Shown one piece after another: positions 1 through 7,308 of a stretch of 9,815 nucleotides of DNA. The stretch is from an uncultured Bacilli bacterium (GTDB taxonomy: Bacteria > Bacillota_I > Bacilli_A > RF39 > UBA660): contig CALVVP010000041.1 in NCBI GenBank assembly GCA_944363895.1, positions 1-9,815 of the forward strand. Reading direction: 5' to 3'. Position numbers and translations under genes: made by a program. The notes under the pieces are model-generated. The model was not told the origin of the DNA. It saw only the letters and a list, made by a program, of their open reading frames with translations, and did no database searches. How positions within the stretch are numbered: the stretch's first letter is position 1; every line of letters starts with the position of its first letter.

Positions 1-1
1 A

Positions 2-292
2 ATGCGTAAATATGAAATTATGTTTATAGCTAGACCAACTTTATCTGAAGAAGAAAAGAAAAATGTGATTGCTAAATTTTCTAAAATTTTAACAGATAAT
101 AAAGCTACTATAACTAGTGAAAAAGATATGGGACAAAGAGAATTAGCTTATGAAATTAAAGATTTTAAATCTGGTTTTTATTATGTTATTACTCTTGAAG
201 CTAATGATGATGTTGCTATCAATGAATTTGATCGACAAGCAAGAAATACATCTGATATCATTCGTCATTTGATTACTAAAATCGAAGACTAA
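2..292 (+). CDS. rpsF: 30S ribosomal protein S6
   Basis: Small-subunit ribosomal protein S6, which binds 16S rRNA in the platform as a heterodimer with S18. The 96-residue product starts with the typical S6 opening MRKYEIMFIARP, so the gene appears complete although only one base lies upstream and its RBS and promoter are outside the window. The length and the single ferredoxin-like fold expected for S6 fit, including the conserved GQRELAYEIKDFKSGFYYV stretch at about residues 44-62. It is followed after 9 bases by ssb and then by rpsR, the classic bacterial rpsF-ssb-rpsR operon. Assignment is secure. Confidence 0.97.
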   Translation: MRKYEIMFIARPTLSEEEKKNVIAKFSKILTDNKATITSEKDMGQRELAYEIKDFKSGFYYVITLEANDDVAINEFDRQARNTSDIIRHLITKIED

Positions 293-301
293 GGAGGAAT
301 T

Positions 302-745
302 ATGAATAAAGTTTTATTAGTAGGAAGATTAACTGCTAAACCAGAATTAAGATATACTAATTCTAATATTCCATATACTCGTTTTTCTGTAGCAGTAGAT
401 GGAGTACCAGGTGCGAATGGTGAAAAAAGAACTGATTTCATCAATACTGTAGCTTGGAGGAAACAAGCTGAAAATATTTGTCAATATTTAAATAAAGGTA
501 GTTTAGTTTCTGTTGAAGGAAGAATTCAAACCGGAAGTTATACAGATAAAGATGGTAATAAGAGATATACGACTGATGTAGCAGCTGACAATGTTAGATT
601 TTTAGAATCTAAAGCGCAAACTGAATCAAGAGCTAGTGCTACTCCATATGATTTCCAACAACCATCTAACGATATTAATGTCGATAATGATCCATTTGCT
701 GATTTTGGTGATAGTGTATCAATCGACGATAACTTTTTAGATTAA
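302..745 (+). CDS. ssb: single-stranded DNA-binding protein
   Basis: SSB coats single-stranded DNA during replication, repair and recombination and recruits partner proteins through its acidic C-terminus. The N-terminal OB fold covers roughly residues 1-105, with recognisable MNKVLLVGRL, FINTVAWRKQAENI and VSVEGRIQTGSY segments; the rest is a short, polar, disordered linker rich in Asn, Asp and Ser. The 147-residue length is normal for a Firmicutes SsbA. An AAGGAGG ribosome-binding site overlaps the rpsF stop codon, five bases before the ATG. The oddity is the C-terminus: it ends DDNFLD instead of the usual DDDLPF/DDDIPF tip with terminal Phe, although an internal NDPFADFG acidic stretch is present about 20 residues earlier. 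Confidence 0.96.
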   Translation: MNKVLLVGRLTAKPELRYTNSNIPYTRFSVAVDGVPGANGEKRTDFINTVAWRKQAENICQYLNKGSLVSVEGRIQTGSYTDKDGNKRYTTDVAADNVRFLESKAQTESRASATPYDFQQPSNDINVDNDPFADFGDSVSIDDNFLD

Positions 746-754
746 GGAGGAATT

Positions 755-973
755 ATGGCGGAATTTTATCGTAAAAAGAAAAAAGTATGCCAAATGTGTG
801 CTGGTAAAACCATAGATTATAAAGATGTTGAAACAATTAAAAGATGTGTAAGTAATGAAAAAGGCAAAATTTTACCAAGAAGAATTACTGGAGCATGTGC
901 AAAACATCAAAGACATATAGCTAATGAAGTTAAAAAAGCACGTTTTATGGCTTTAATTCCATTCACCAAATAG
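755..973 (+). CDS. rpsR: 30S ribosomal protein S18 (cysteine-containing form)
   Basis: Ribosomal protein S18, partner of S6 in the 30S platform. The 72 residues carry the family hallmark KGKILPRRITG followed by CAKHQR. Cys12 and Cys15 form a CQMC pair, and Cys31, Cys48 and His51 are also present, so this is the cysteine-bearing, probably zinc-binding (C+) version rather than the cysteine-poor form seen for example in Bacillus subtilis. The ribosome-binding site and start repeat the same 15 bases used at ssb (taaggaggaattatg, positions 290-304 and 743-757). The last codons form the left arm of a transcription terminator, so the operon ends here. Confidence 0.97.
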   Translation: MAEFYRKKKKVCQMCAGKTIDYKDVETIKRCVSNEKGKILPRRITGACAKHQRHIANEVKKARFMALIPFTK

Positions 974-987
974 TGAATGGTTTTTTT
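959..987 (+). terminator. Rho-independent terminator over the rpsR stop codon
   Basis: A perfect 8-bp stem CCATTCAC / GTGAATGG (959-966 with 973-980) encloses a 6-base loop and is followed at once by seven T residues (981-987). The TAG stop of rpsR (971-973) lies at the loop/right-arm junction, so the left arm is coding sequence. It ends the rpsF-ssb-rpsR transcript. Confidence 0.9.
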
Positions 988-996
988 ATATATATT

Positions 997-1024
997 TTGC
1001 AATATTCACTAAATATGATAGAAT
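997..1024 (+). promoter_or_regulatory. sigma-A-type promoter for the Fic operon
   Basis: TTGCAA (997-1002), a 16-base spacer and TAGAAT (1019-1024), with a TGA extended -10 element (1016-1018) directly before the -10 box. It sits between the rpsR terminator and the Fic gene and gives a leader of about 20 bases with a GCGGTGAT ribosome-binding site. Confidence 0.65.
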
Positions 1025-1052
1025 AATAGCGGTATTTTAAAGCGGTGATTGG

Positions 1053-2177
1053 ATGAAAGACATAATTTATTTAGATTTAAAAACAACAGTTGGGACGAAA
1101 TTATTTATAAAACCAAAACGATTTTTAGCTATTAAGCAAGAATTAATCGATTTTTTAAAAGATGAAAAACATTTATGTACAAAATCTTTTGCGCAAACAG
1201 TGATGTTTTCTCACGAGTTAAAAGCTAACAATCAAATTGAAGGTTATGGTGACGATGTAGAAATAATAAAAAAAGTTATTGCCCGAGCTGAAGATATACC
1301 TGATAAAAATAAAAGGCAACGAATTTTAAATTTATATCATGGTTATAATTATATTTTAAGGAATCGAGAAATTAATCCTGATACTTTAAAAAAATTATAT
1401 AGTATTTTAAGTAAAGATTTATTAGATCCGAAAGATTTAGCTAGAATGGGTGAATTTTATCGGATGGCACCAGTTTATATTTTAAAAAACGGTCGTTTAG
1501 ATATTCCACCTTACCAAGGGGTTATAGCTTGTGATATTGAAAATTATATGACGGATTATTTTAATTTTTTAAATATAGAAATAGATGGTGATATAACTGA
1601 TGAATATATTAAAAGTCAAATTCTGCACTATTATTTTGTCTATATTCATCCTTATTTCGATGTCAATGGCCGAACTAGTCGAACTTTAAGTATGTGGTAT
1701 TTACTTAATAAAAAAAGTTATCCTTACATTATTTTCAACCGTGGCATAAGTTTTAAGGATAGTGAATATACAAAAGTCATTGAAGATGTCCGAGCTTATC
1801 ATGATTTATCTTATTTTATCGATTATATGTTAACTACTGTCAAAGTTGAATTAGAAAAGGAATATATTATGCAGTTAGAAGCTAATTTAGCTAGCGATAA
1901 GTTAAATGGTATTGATTACCAAACTTTACTTTATTTTTTAACAATCAAAGGAAATAAAACGGTTTTAGATTTTGTTAATATGTATAATCGTTTCAATGAT
2001 AAGAAAAAAGCTAAAGAAATTTATGAAACAATGATTGTTTCATTATTGGATAAACAAGTTTTAGATGTCGAGAGAATTACTCAAAAGAATATGTTTGATG
2101 ATAAGCACAATCTTATTTTAAAACTAAGAAATACTAAAGAAATATCTAAAGATAAAGTTAAAAGATTGGTTTTATAG
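1053..2177 (+). CDS. Fic-domain protein (probable nucleotidyl/AMP transferase)
   Basis: Fic proteins transfer a nucleotide moiety, usually AMP from ATP, to a hydroxyl side chain of a target protein; some also remove it. The 374-residue product has an N-terminal helical region, a flap-like stretch RMGEFYRMAPVYI at about residues 131-143, and the Fic core motif HPYFDVNGRTSR at 199-210, with catalytic His199, Asp203, Asn205 and Arg207. The motif has Val204 where most Fic proteins have Gly (HPFxDGNGR). An inhibitory-helix-like segment NNQIEG lies at 59-64, with Asn in place of the usual Ser/Thr. The C-terminal 110 residues are probably a helical or winged-helix domain. GCGGTGAT, pairing with the 16S 3' end, precedes the ATG by a few bases. 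It leads an operon with a DUF488 gene 11 bases downstream. No antitoxin-like small gene is adjacent. Target unknown. Confidence 0.88.
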   Translation: MKDIIYLDLKTTVGTKLFIKPKRFLAIKQELIDFLKDEKHLCTKSFAQTVMFSHELKANNQIEGYGDDVEIIKKVIARAEDIPDKNKRQRILNLYHGYNYILRNREINPDTLKKLYSILSKDLLDPKDLARMGEFYRMAPVYILKNGRLDIPPYQGVIACDIENYMTDYFNFLNIEIDGDITDEYIKSQILHYYFVYIHPYFDVNGRTSRTLSMWYLLNKKSYPYIIFNRGISFKDSEYTKVIEDVRAYHDLSYFIDYMLTTVKVELEKEYIMQLEANLASDKLNGIDYQTLLYFLTIKGNKTVLDFVNMYNRFNDKKKAKEIYETMIVSLLDKQVLDVERITQKNMFDDKHNLILKLRNTKEISKDKVKRLVL

Positions 2178-2188
2178 GAGGGATATTT

Positions 2189-2737
2189 ATGATTTATACT
2201 GGAAGTTACAAAAATTGTTTAAAAGGGCATCTAGTGTCTATATCAGGAGATCGCGGGAAATGCGTTAATTTTCTTGGCGCTTGTTTTTCGGCTTTAGCTC
2301 CTAAATTATCATTTTGGAAAATCTGGCACGATAATATTGGTAAAGTTCCTGATGAGATAAACAATAATTATTATATTGAAGAATATTATGAACAGGTTTT
2401 AAAGCAACTTGATCCAAATGAAATTATTAGATATTTCATCGATGGAACGATTCTTTTGTGTTATGAAGATAATTTAGAATTTTGTCATCGACATATCGTT
2501 GCTTATTGGTTAGAAAAAACTTTGGGTATTAATGTTCCTGAAGTCAAAGTTGACAAGACGGGAAATATTACCATTTTAGATAGACCTATTTGGATTGGGG
2601 AAGTTTTAGACGAAGTGATGCATCGACAAATAGCTAAAAAAGATTTGCAAGAGAATGCAGCAAAACAATTAGTTAAAAAGCCGAATTATTATGACCCTAA
2701 CTTAGAGTTTTTTAGAAAATGTATTGAAAGAAAGTGA
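2189..2737 (+). CDS. DUF488 family protein
   Basis: An uncharacterised protein of 182 residues. The segment ILLCYEDNLEFCHRHIVAYWLE (about residues 88-109) matches the diagnostic C-terminal motif of the DUF488 family, with Cys91, Cys99 and His100 plus a neighbouring His102 that could bind a metal or act in catalysis. The N-terminus MIYTGSYKN also resembles members of this family. No signal peptide or membrane segment is visible. Its AGGAGGG ribosome-binding site overlaps the Fic stop codon, and its own TGA stop overlaps the GTG start of the U32 gene, so the three genes are probably co-transcribed and coupled in translation. The family has no established biochemical role that I know of, and I assign none. 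Confidence 0.75.
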   Translation: MIYTGSYKNCLKGHLVSISGDRGKCVNFLGACFSALAPKLSFWKIWHDNIGKVPDEINNNYYIEEYYEQVLKQLDPNEIIRYFIDGTILLCYEDNLEFCHRHIVAYWLEKTLGINVPEVKVDKTGNITILDRPIWIGEVLDEVMHRQIAKKDLQENAAKQLVKKPNYYDPNLEFFRKCIERK

Positions 2738-2738
2738 T
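2731..2738 (+). promoter_or_regulatory. possible ribosome-binding site favouring a TTG start of the U32 gene
   Basis: AAAGTGAT here resembles the GGTGAT-type sites used by other genes in the window (5971-5976 and 8112-8119). It would serve a TTG start at 2743, which gives the family-typical N-terminus MKKPELLSPAG. The GTG at 2734 lies inside this element and has only a weak purine run upstream, so the true start may be 2743. Confidence 0.45.
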
Positions 2739-4890
2739 TGAATTGAAAAAACCAGAATTATTATCACCAGCCGGTAATTTTGAAAGTTTAAAAGCGGCGA
2801 TATTAGCCGGATGCGATGCGGTTTATTTAGGAGGAAAATTATTTGGGGCCAGAGCTTTTTCTAATAATTTTTCCAATGAAGAATTAGTTGAAGCCATTAA
2901 ATATGCTCATTTATACGGTGTTAAAGTTTATGTGACAGTTAATATCTTAATTTATGAACATGAAGTTGATAAATTTATGGAATATATTGATTTTCTATAT
3001 AAAAATAATGTCGATGCTTTAATCGTTCAAGATATTGGAATGATGGATTTAATTAGAAAAACTTATCCTTTACTAGAATTACATGCTTCGACACAGATGC
3101 ATATCCATAATTTAAACGGCGTTAAATTAATTGAAAACTTAGGGTTAAAAAGAGCCGTTTTAGCGCGGGAATCATCGATCGATTTAATTAAAGAAATAAG
3201 ACAAAATACGAATATTGAATTAGAAGTATTTATTCATGGTGCTTTGTGTATCAGTTATTCAGGACAGTGTTTATTTAGTAGTTTAATTGGCAATCGGAGT
3301 GGTAATAGAGGTAGTTGTGCGGGAAGTTGTCGACAAAAATATGATTTATTAATCAACAACAAAAAAGTTAACAATGAGCAGTATTTGTTGAGTGCTAAAG
3401 ACTTATGTAGTTTAGAAAATATAGGTAAGTTAATTGATATTGGTGTCGATAGTTTAAAAATCGAAGGCCGAATGAAATCACCTAGTTATGTCTATTTAGT
3501 AACTAAAATATATCGTCAAGCAATTGATTCTTATATTGAAAATAAACAAGTTAAAATTGATTTAAATGAATTGAATGATTTAAAAAAAATATTTAATCGC
3601 GAATATACAAAAGGATTTTTATTTAATGAAAAAGATATCGTTAATTCATATCGCCCTAATCATTTAGGAATAGAAATAGGTAAAGTAATAAAATCGCAAA
3701 ATAATTATGCTGATATTTTCCTTACAGATGATTTAAACATCAATGATGGGATTAGATTTATTGATGATGATATCGGTTTTACTGTAACTAGTTTATTTAA
3801 AAATAAAAAAAGAATTGAACACGCTAAAAAAGGTGATATAGTTTCCATTTATTATAAAGGTAAAATAAGTAAAACTAAAGTAGTTAAAACAACGGATTAT
3901 TTGTTAAATAAAAAAATCGAAGATATTTTAAAAAATAAAAGGAAAATTAAAATTAAAGGACTTTTAGAAGCTTACTTAAATAAACCTCTTAAATTAACAA
4001 TAACTGACGGTAATAATGAAGTTATAGTAACTGGTAATATTGTGGAAAAGTCAATTACTAGTCCGATTAGTTACGAGAGAATCAAAGAACAGCTAAATAA
4101 GTTAGGTAATACTATTTATATATTTAATGAGCTAGATATAAAAGGTGATAATGATATTTTTATAGCAATTAAAGAATTAAATGATTTAAGAAATAAAGCG
4201 ATGAATTTATTAAATGAAAAAAGATTATATCAATATAAGTATACTAAAGAAAAATATACAATTGAATTACCTAATTTTAAAAAAGAAAAAAATTATAATA
4301 TTTTAATTTATAATTTAAAACAATATCATAAAATTAAAAATAATAATTATAAGTATATTTATATGGAACAAGATTTATTTAATAAAATAGACGATAAAAG
4401 AAAAGTTTTAAAACTAAGTCGTGTTTTAGAGCATCATTCAAATTACAACCAAAAATTATTAGTTGGGGAATTAGGTAGCTTAATTTATAAAGATATATTA
4501 ACTGATTTTTCATTTAATGTAACTAATTCTTATGCTGTCGCATTTCTACACAATCTAGGAGTTTTCCAAGTAACTTTGTCTTATGAATTAACGGATACGC
4601 AAATAAAAAGTTTAATTGATGCTTATCATGAAAGATACAATAAACATCCTAATTTAGAGTTAGTTATATATGGTAAATTAGAAGCGATGATTTCAAAATA
4701 TAATATTAATCAAAAATATAAGGTTAATAAATCGATTTTATTAGATAGATTCAATAACAAATATTCAATTATTATTAAAGATAATTTAATGCATATTTAT
4801 GATTATAAAAAAAGAAATTATCAAGATAAAGATAAATATTTTAAAATGGGTATTAATAATTTAAGATATAATTTAGATGATGAAGAATAG
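2734..4890 (+). CDS. U32 'peptidase' family protein, RlhA-like RNA hydroxylase
   Basis: U32 proteins were first called collagenases, but characterised members (RlhA, TrhP) hydroxylate 23S rRNA or tRNA without O2, using an iron-sulfur cluster and prephenate. The 718-residue product opens with KKPELLSPAGNFESLKAA, a TIM-barrel-type start. It has the signature cysteines Cys172, Cys179, Cys195 and Cys199 (ALCISYSGQC ... GSCAGSCRQKY), which probably bind [4Fe-4S], and KIEGRMKSP at 242-250. Residues about 380-495 fit the DUF3656 domain found in RlhA; the last 220 residues are a Lys/Asn/Tyr-rich extension I cannot assign. RlhA of E. coli is about 650 residues. The four-domain layout favours an rRNA over a tRNA target, but this is inference. 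It overlaps the DUF488 gene by four bases; TTG 2743 is an alternative start. A terminator follows at once. Confidence 0.87.
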   Translation: MIELKKPELLSPAGNFESLKAAILAGCDAVYLGGKLFGARAFSNNFSNEELVEAIKYAHLYGVKVYVTVNILIYEHEVDKFMEYIDFLYKNNVDALIVQDIGMMDLIRKTYPLLELHASTQMHIHNLNGVKLIENLGLKRAVLARESSIDLIKEIRQNTNIELEVFIHGALCISYSGQCLFSSLIGNRSGNRGSCAGSCRQKYDLLINNKKVNNEQYLLSAKDLCSLENIGKLIDIGVDSLKIEGRMKSPSYVYLVTKIYRQAIDSYIENKQVKIDLNELNDLKKIFNREYTKGFLFNEKDIVNSYRPNHLGIEIGKVIKSQNNYADIFLTDDLNINDGIRFIDDDIGFTVTSLFKNKKRIEHAKKGDIVSIYYKGKISKTKVVKTTDYLLNKKIEDILKNKRKIKIKGLLEAYLNKPLKLTITDGNNEVIVTGNIVEKSITSPISYERIKEQLNKLGNTIYIFNELDIKGDNDIFIAIKELNDLRNKAMNLLNEKRLYQYKYTKEKYTIELPNFKKEKNYNILIYNLKQYHKIKNNNYKYIYMEQDLFNKIDDKRKVLKLSRVLEHHSNYNQKLLVGELGSLIYKDILTDFSFNVTNSYAVAFLHNLGVFQVTLSYELTDTQIKSLIDAYHERYNKHPNLELVIYGKLEAMISKYNINQKYKVNKSILLDRFNNKYSIIIKDNLMHIYDYKKRNYQDKDKYFKMGINNLRYNLDDEE

Positions 4891-4916
4891 TTTACAATTT
4901 TTGTAGACTATTTTTT
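4883..4916 (+). terminator. Rho-independent terminator over the U32 stop codon
   Basis: The stem ATAGTTTAC / GTAGACTAT (4887-4895 with 4903-4911, one G-U pair) extends outward through an A-rich/T-rich flank (4883-4886 with 4912-4915) around a 7-base loop. The T tract runs 4911-4916. The TAG stop of the U32 gene (4888-4890) lies within the left arm. Confidence 0.85.
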
Positions 4917-4926
4917 CTTAAACTTA

Positions 4927-4955
4927 TTGCAGAAAAGCTTAATAAAATATATAAT
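4927..4955 (+). promoter_or_regulatory. sigma-A-type promoter for the ATP-grasp/MurT/GatD operon
   Basis: TTGCAG (4927-4932), an exact 17-base spacer and a perfect TATAAT (4950-4955). It lies between the upstream terminator and the ATP-grasp start, giving a leader of only about 15-17 bases. The TTG of the -35 box is also an in-frame possible start codon, but that is almost certainly coincidence. Confidence 0.8.
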
Positions 4956-4962
4956 ATTGTAT

Positions 4963-4969
4963 AAGGAAG
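4963..4969 (+). promoter_or_regulatory. ribosome-binding site fixing the ATP-grasp start
   Basis: AAGGAAG lies eight bases before ATG 4978. It sits downstream of the -10 box, so initiation at 4978 is clearly preferred over the in-frame TTG at 4927, which lies inside the promoter and would not be transcribed. Confidence 0.85.
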
Positions 4970-4977
4970 TGCGTATT

Positions 4978-5970
4978 ATGTTTGAAAAGATATCATATTT
5001 AAGTAAAAGAATTGTTAAAATGAATTACAAAAAATTTTTTGATGTTATCAATCGGATTCACCAAAAAACTAATAAAAATAGGGTTGTTTTGTTTTTTGAC
5101 ATAGTTTATTGTGGATTAAGATATCAAGCGGGATATACCGATTATGAATCATTTGCGATGTATAATTTAAATTCTAAACAAAGAAAAACTATTTTAACGA
5201 GAGGTATTAATAACCATTTAGTCAAAAAATATAATGATCCTAATTATATTCATTATTTTGTTAATAAAAATGAATTTGATAAGAAGTTTAATAAATTTTT
5301 AAAAAGAGATTGGCTATATTTAGATGGCAATAACGAAGAAGAGTTTAATAAATTTATCAAAGATAAAAAAGAAATAATTGTTAAACCAATCGATGGTACT
5401 CATGGCGATGGGGTTAAAAAAATAAAACCTAATAAAAATACTTATAAAAAATTAATTAAAGAAAAGTTATTATTAGTCGAAGAAGTGATTCAACAGTCAG
5501 AAGAGATGAATAAATTAAATCCCAATAGTGTTAATACGGTAAGAGTTATTACTTTTAACGAAAATGATCAATGTACGATTGTTGTTGCTTGTCTAAGAAT
5601 TGGCAATAAAAAAATAATTGATAATTTTAATGGTGGGGGAATGGTTGTTCCTATCAATTTAAAAACTCATAAAGTAGAGTTTCCTGCTGTCGATAAGGAT
5701 GGTCATGTTTATTACAAACATCCAGTTACGAAAACTGATATTGTCGGTTTTGAAATACCTGAATTTAAGAAAATTGAAAAATTGGTATTAGAAGCAAGTA
5801 AACAAGTTCCCCAAGTTGGATATATTGGTTGGGATGTGGCTATTAGTAAAAAAGGACCATGTTTAGTTGAAGGTAATGAATTTCCTAGTCACGACCTATT
5901 CCAATTACCACCTCATTCAACTGATGGAATCGGAATATTACCAGAATTTCAAAAAGTATTAAAAAAATAA
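4978..5970 (+). CDS. ATP-grasp enzyme, sugar-transfer-associated type
   Basis: ATP-grasp enzymes join a carboxylate to an amine or similar nucleophile via an acyl-phosphate. Read from ATG 4978, the protein has 330 residues. It shows the glycine-rich phosphate loop IVKPIDGTHGDGV (134-146), the adenine-contact strand LLVEEVIQQ (165-173), NTVRVIT (186-192), NFNGGGMVVPI (217-227), GWDVAIS (284-290) and LVEGNEFPS (296-304), in which Glu298 and Asn300 would hold Mg2+. This order matches the family called sugar-transfer-associated ATP-grasp, often near capsule or glycan genes. The N-terminal 100 residues are basic and without a clear membrane span. It is the first gene of an operon with MurT- and GatD-like genes (9-base gap to MurT), which suggests a role on a cell-wall precursor or surface glycan, perhaps attaching an amino acid. 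Substrate unknown. Confidence 0.85.
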   Translation: MFEKISYLSKRIVKMNYKKFFDVINRIHQKTNKNRVVLFFDIVYCGLRYQAGYTDYESFAMYNLNSKQRKTILTRGINNHLVKKYNDPNYIHYFVNKNEFDKKFNKFLKRDWLYLDGNNEEEFNKFIKDKKEIIVKPIDGTHGDGVKKIKPNKNTYKKLIKEKLLLVEEVIQQSEEMNKLNPNSVNTVRVITFNENDQCTIVVACLRIGNKKIIDNFNGGGMVVPINLKTHKVEFPAVDKDGHVYYKHPVTKTDIVGFEIPEFKKIEKLVLEASKQVPQVGYIGWDVAISKKGPCLVEGNEFPSHDLFQLPPHSTDGIGILPEFQKVLKK

Positions 5971-5979
5971 GGTGATGTT

Positions 5980-7308
5980 ATGTTTTACATAAGTTTATGG
6001 TTAAGTAAAGTGTATTTGTTTTTAACTAAAAATAAAATGAATGATAAAGCCGGTAGTTTAGCTTTAAAACTCGATAAAAATTTTTATAAACATATTAACA
6101 AACCAGGTATTGTTATCGCAGTTACGGGAACTAATGGTAAAACAACAACTTGTAATTTTTTAGTTGATTTGTTAGAAAAAAATGGTTATAAAGTAACGAG
6201 TAATCGGGAAGGCGCTAATTTCTTACCGGGTATTGCTAAAGCATTAATGAAAGGGGTTAATTTATTTAATAAACCTAAAGTTGATGTGGCTATTATTGAA
6301 TTTGATGAATTAGGTAGTAAAAAAGTTTTACCCCTTATTAAACCAACTTATGTCGCAGTTACGAATCTTTTTTCTGATACGATGAAAAGAAATGCTCATA
6401 CCGATTATGTCTTTAGTAAGATAGAAGAAGGATTACCTAAAGATACAGTTTTATTTTTAAATGCTGATGATTTGATCAGTTCGCAATTGGGAAAAGATAA
6501 TCCCAAAATATATTTTGGAATCGATAAATTAAAAACGGATAGTAAAGTTAACCATTCTTTAGTTCAAGATATAAGAGTCTGTCCAAAATGTTACACACCA
6601 TTAGAATTTGATTATTTTCACTATCACCATTTAGGAAAAGCTAGATGTCCTAAATGTGGTTTTACTAATCCAACTCCTAAATATAATTTAACTGATATTG
6701 ATTATAAAAAAAGAACGATAACCATTAATAAAGAACAATATTTATTAGTTAATGATGGTTTATTTAATATTTATAATGAATTATTAGCGATTGCTATATT
6801 AAAAGAAATAGGTGTTAAAAATATTAATGAAAGTTTAAAAACATTAGAAGTAGTTAAAACTCGTTATAATAAAATTAAAGTTAAAAATATCGAAATAATC
6901 TCGCAAATGGCGAAAGGTCAAAATCCGATTGCCGTTTCAAGAGCTTTAGATTATACCAAAAACTTAGAAGGAAAAAAAGAAGTAATTATTATTTTAGATG
7001 ATGTTTATGATCAAAAAGCTTTAGATAGATCAGAAGTAATGAGTTGGATTTACGACAGTGATTTTGAAGTTTTAAAAGACGATAATATTAAAAAAGTTAT
7101 AATCGGTGGTTTTAGAGCGTATGATTATAAAGTTAGAATTTTAATGGCGGGAGTAGATGAAAAAAAGATATTTGTAAGTCCTCTTGAGGTCGATACTTAT
7201 AAATATTTAGATTTTAAAAACATTGATAAAATAATTATAATTCACGATATTTATTTGAATAAAAAAACTAATGAAATTATTTCTAAAATAAAGGATGTGC
7301 TAGAATGA
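5980..7308 (+). CDS. MurT-like Mur ligase (divergent subgroup)
   Basis: MurT is the ATP-dependent half of the MurT/GatD complex that amidates the D-Glu alpha-carboxyl of lipid II to isoglutamine. The 442-residue product has the Mur ligase P-loop GTNGKTTT (50-57), a Mur central domain, an inserted four-Cys zinc ribbon (CPKC at 201-204 and CPKC at 223-226) and a C-terminal MurT-type (DUF1727) domain with SWIYDSDFE at 355-363. These features establish the family. Several usual motifs are altered: NLFSDTMKRNAH (129-140) replaces the common NLFRDQLDRYGE, and AKGQNP (311-316) replaces KNP-type sequence. AAGGTGAT precedes the ATG by three bases. Its TGA stop overlaps the GatD ATG (ATGA), typical of a subunit pair. 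Because the partner lacks glutaminase residues, ordinary lipid II amidation cannot be assumed, so I do not use the murT symbol. Confidence 0.85.
   Translation: MFYISLWLSKVYLFLTKNKMNDKAGSLALKLDKNFYKHINKPGIVIAVTGTNGKTTTCNFLVDLLEKNGYKVTSNREGANFLPGIAKALMKGVNLFNKPKVDVAIIEFDELGSKKVLPLIKPTYVAVTNLFSDTMKRNAHTDYVFSKIEEGLPKDTVLFLNADDLISSQLGKDNPKIYFGIDKLKTDSKVNHSLVQDIRVCPKCYTPLEFDYFHYHHLGKARCPKCGFTNPTPKYNLTDIDYKKRTITINKEQYLLVNDGLFNIYNELLAIAILKEIGVKNINESLKTLEVVKTRYNKIKVKNIEIISQMAKGQNPIAVSRALDYTKNLEGKKEVIIILDDVYDQKALDRSEVMSWIYDSDFEVLKDDNIKKVIIGGFRAYDYKVRILMAGVDEKKIFVSPLEVDTYKYLDFKNIDKIIIIHDIYLNKKTNEIISKIKDVLE

Noticed and set aside
1053..2177. Fic toxin-antitoxin module
   Set aside because: No small antitoxin-like gene is adjacent; the neighbours are DUF488 and U32 genes in a coupled operon.
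4927..4977. N-terminal extension of the ATP-grasp gene from TTG 4927
   Set aside because: The TTG is the -35 box of a good promoter and the extension spans the -10 box; ATG 4978 has an AAGGAAG site.
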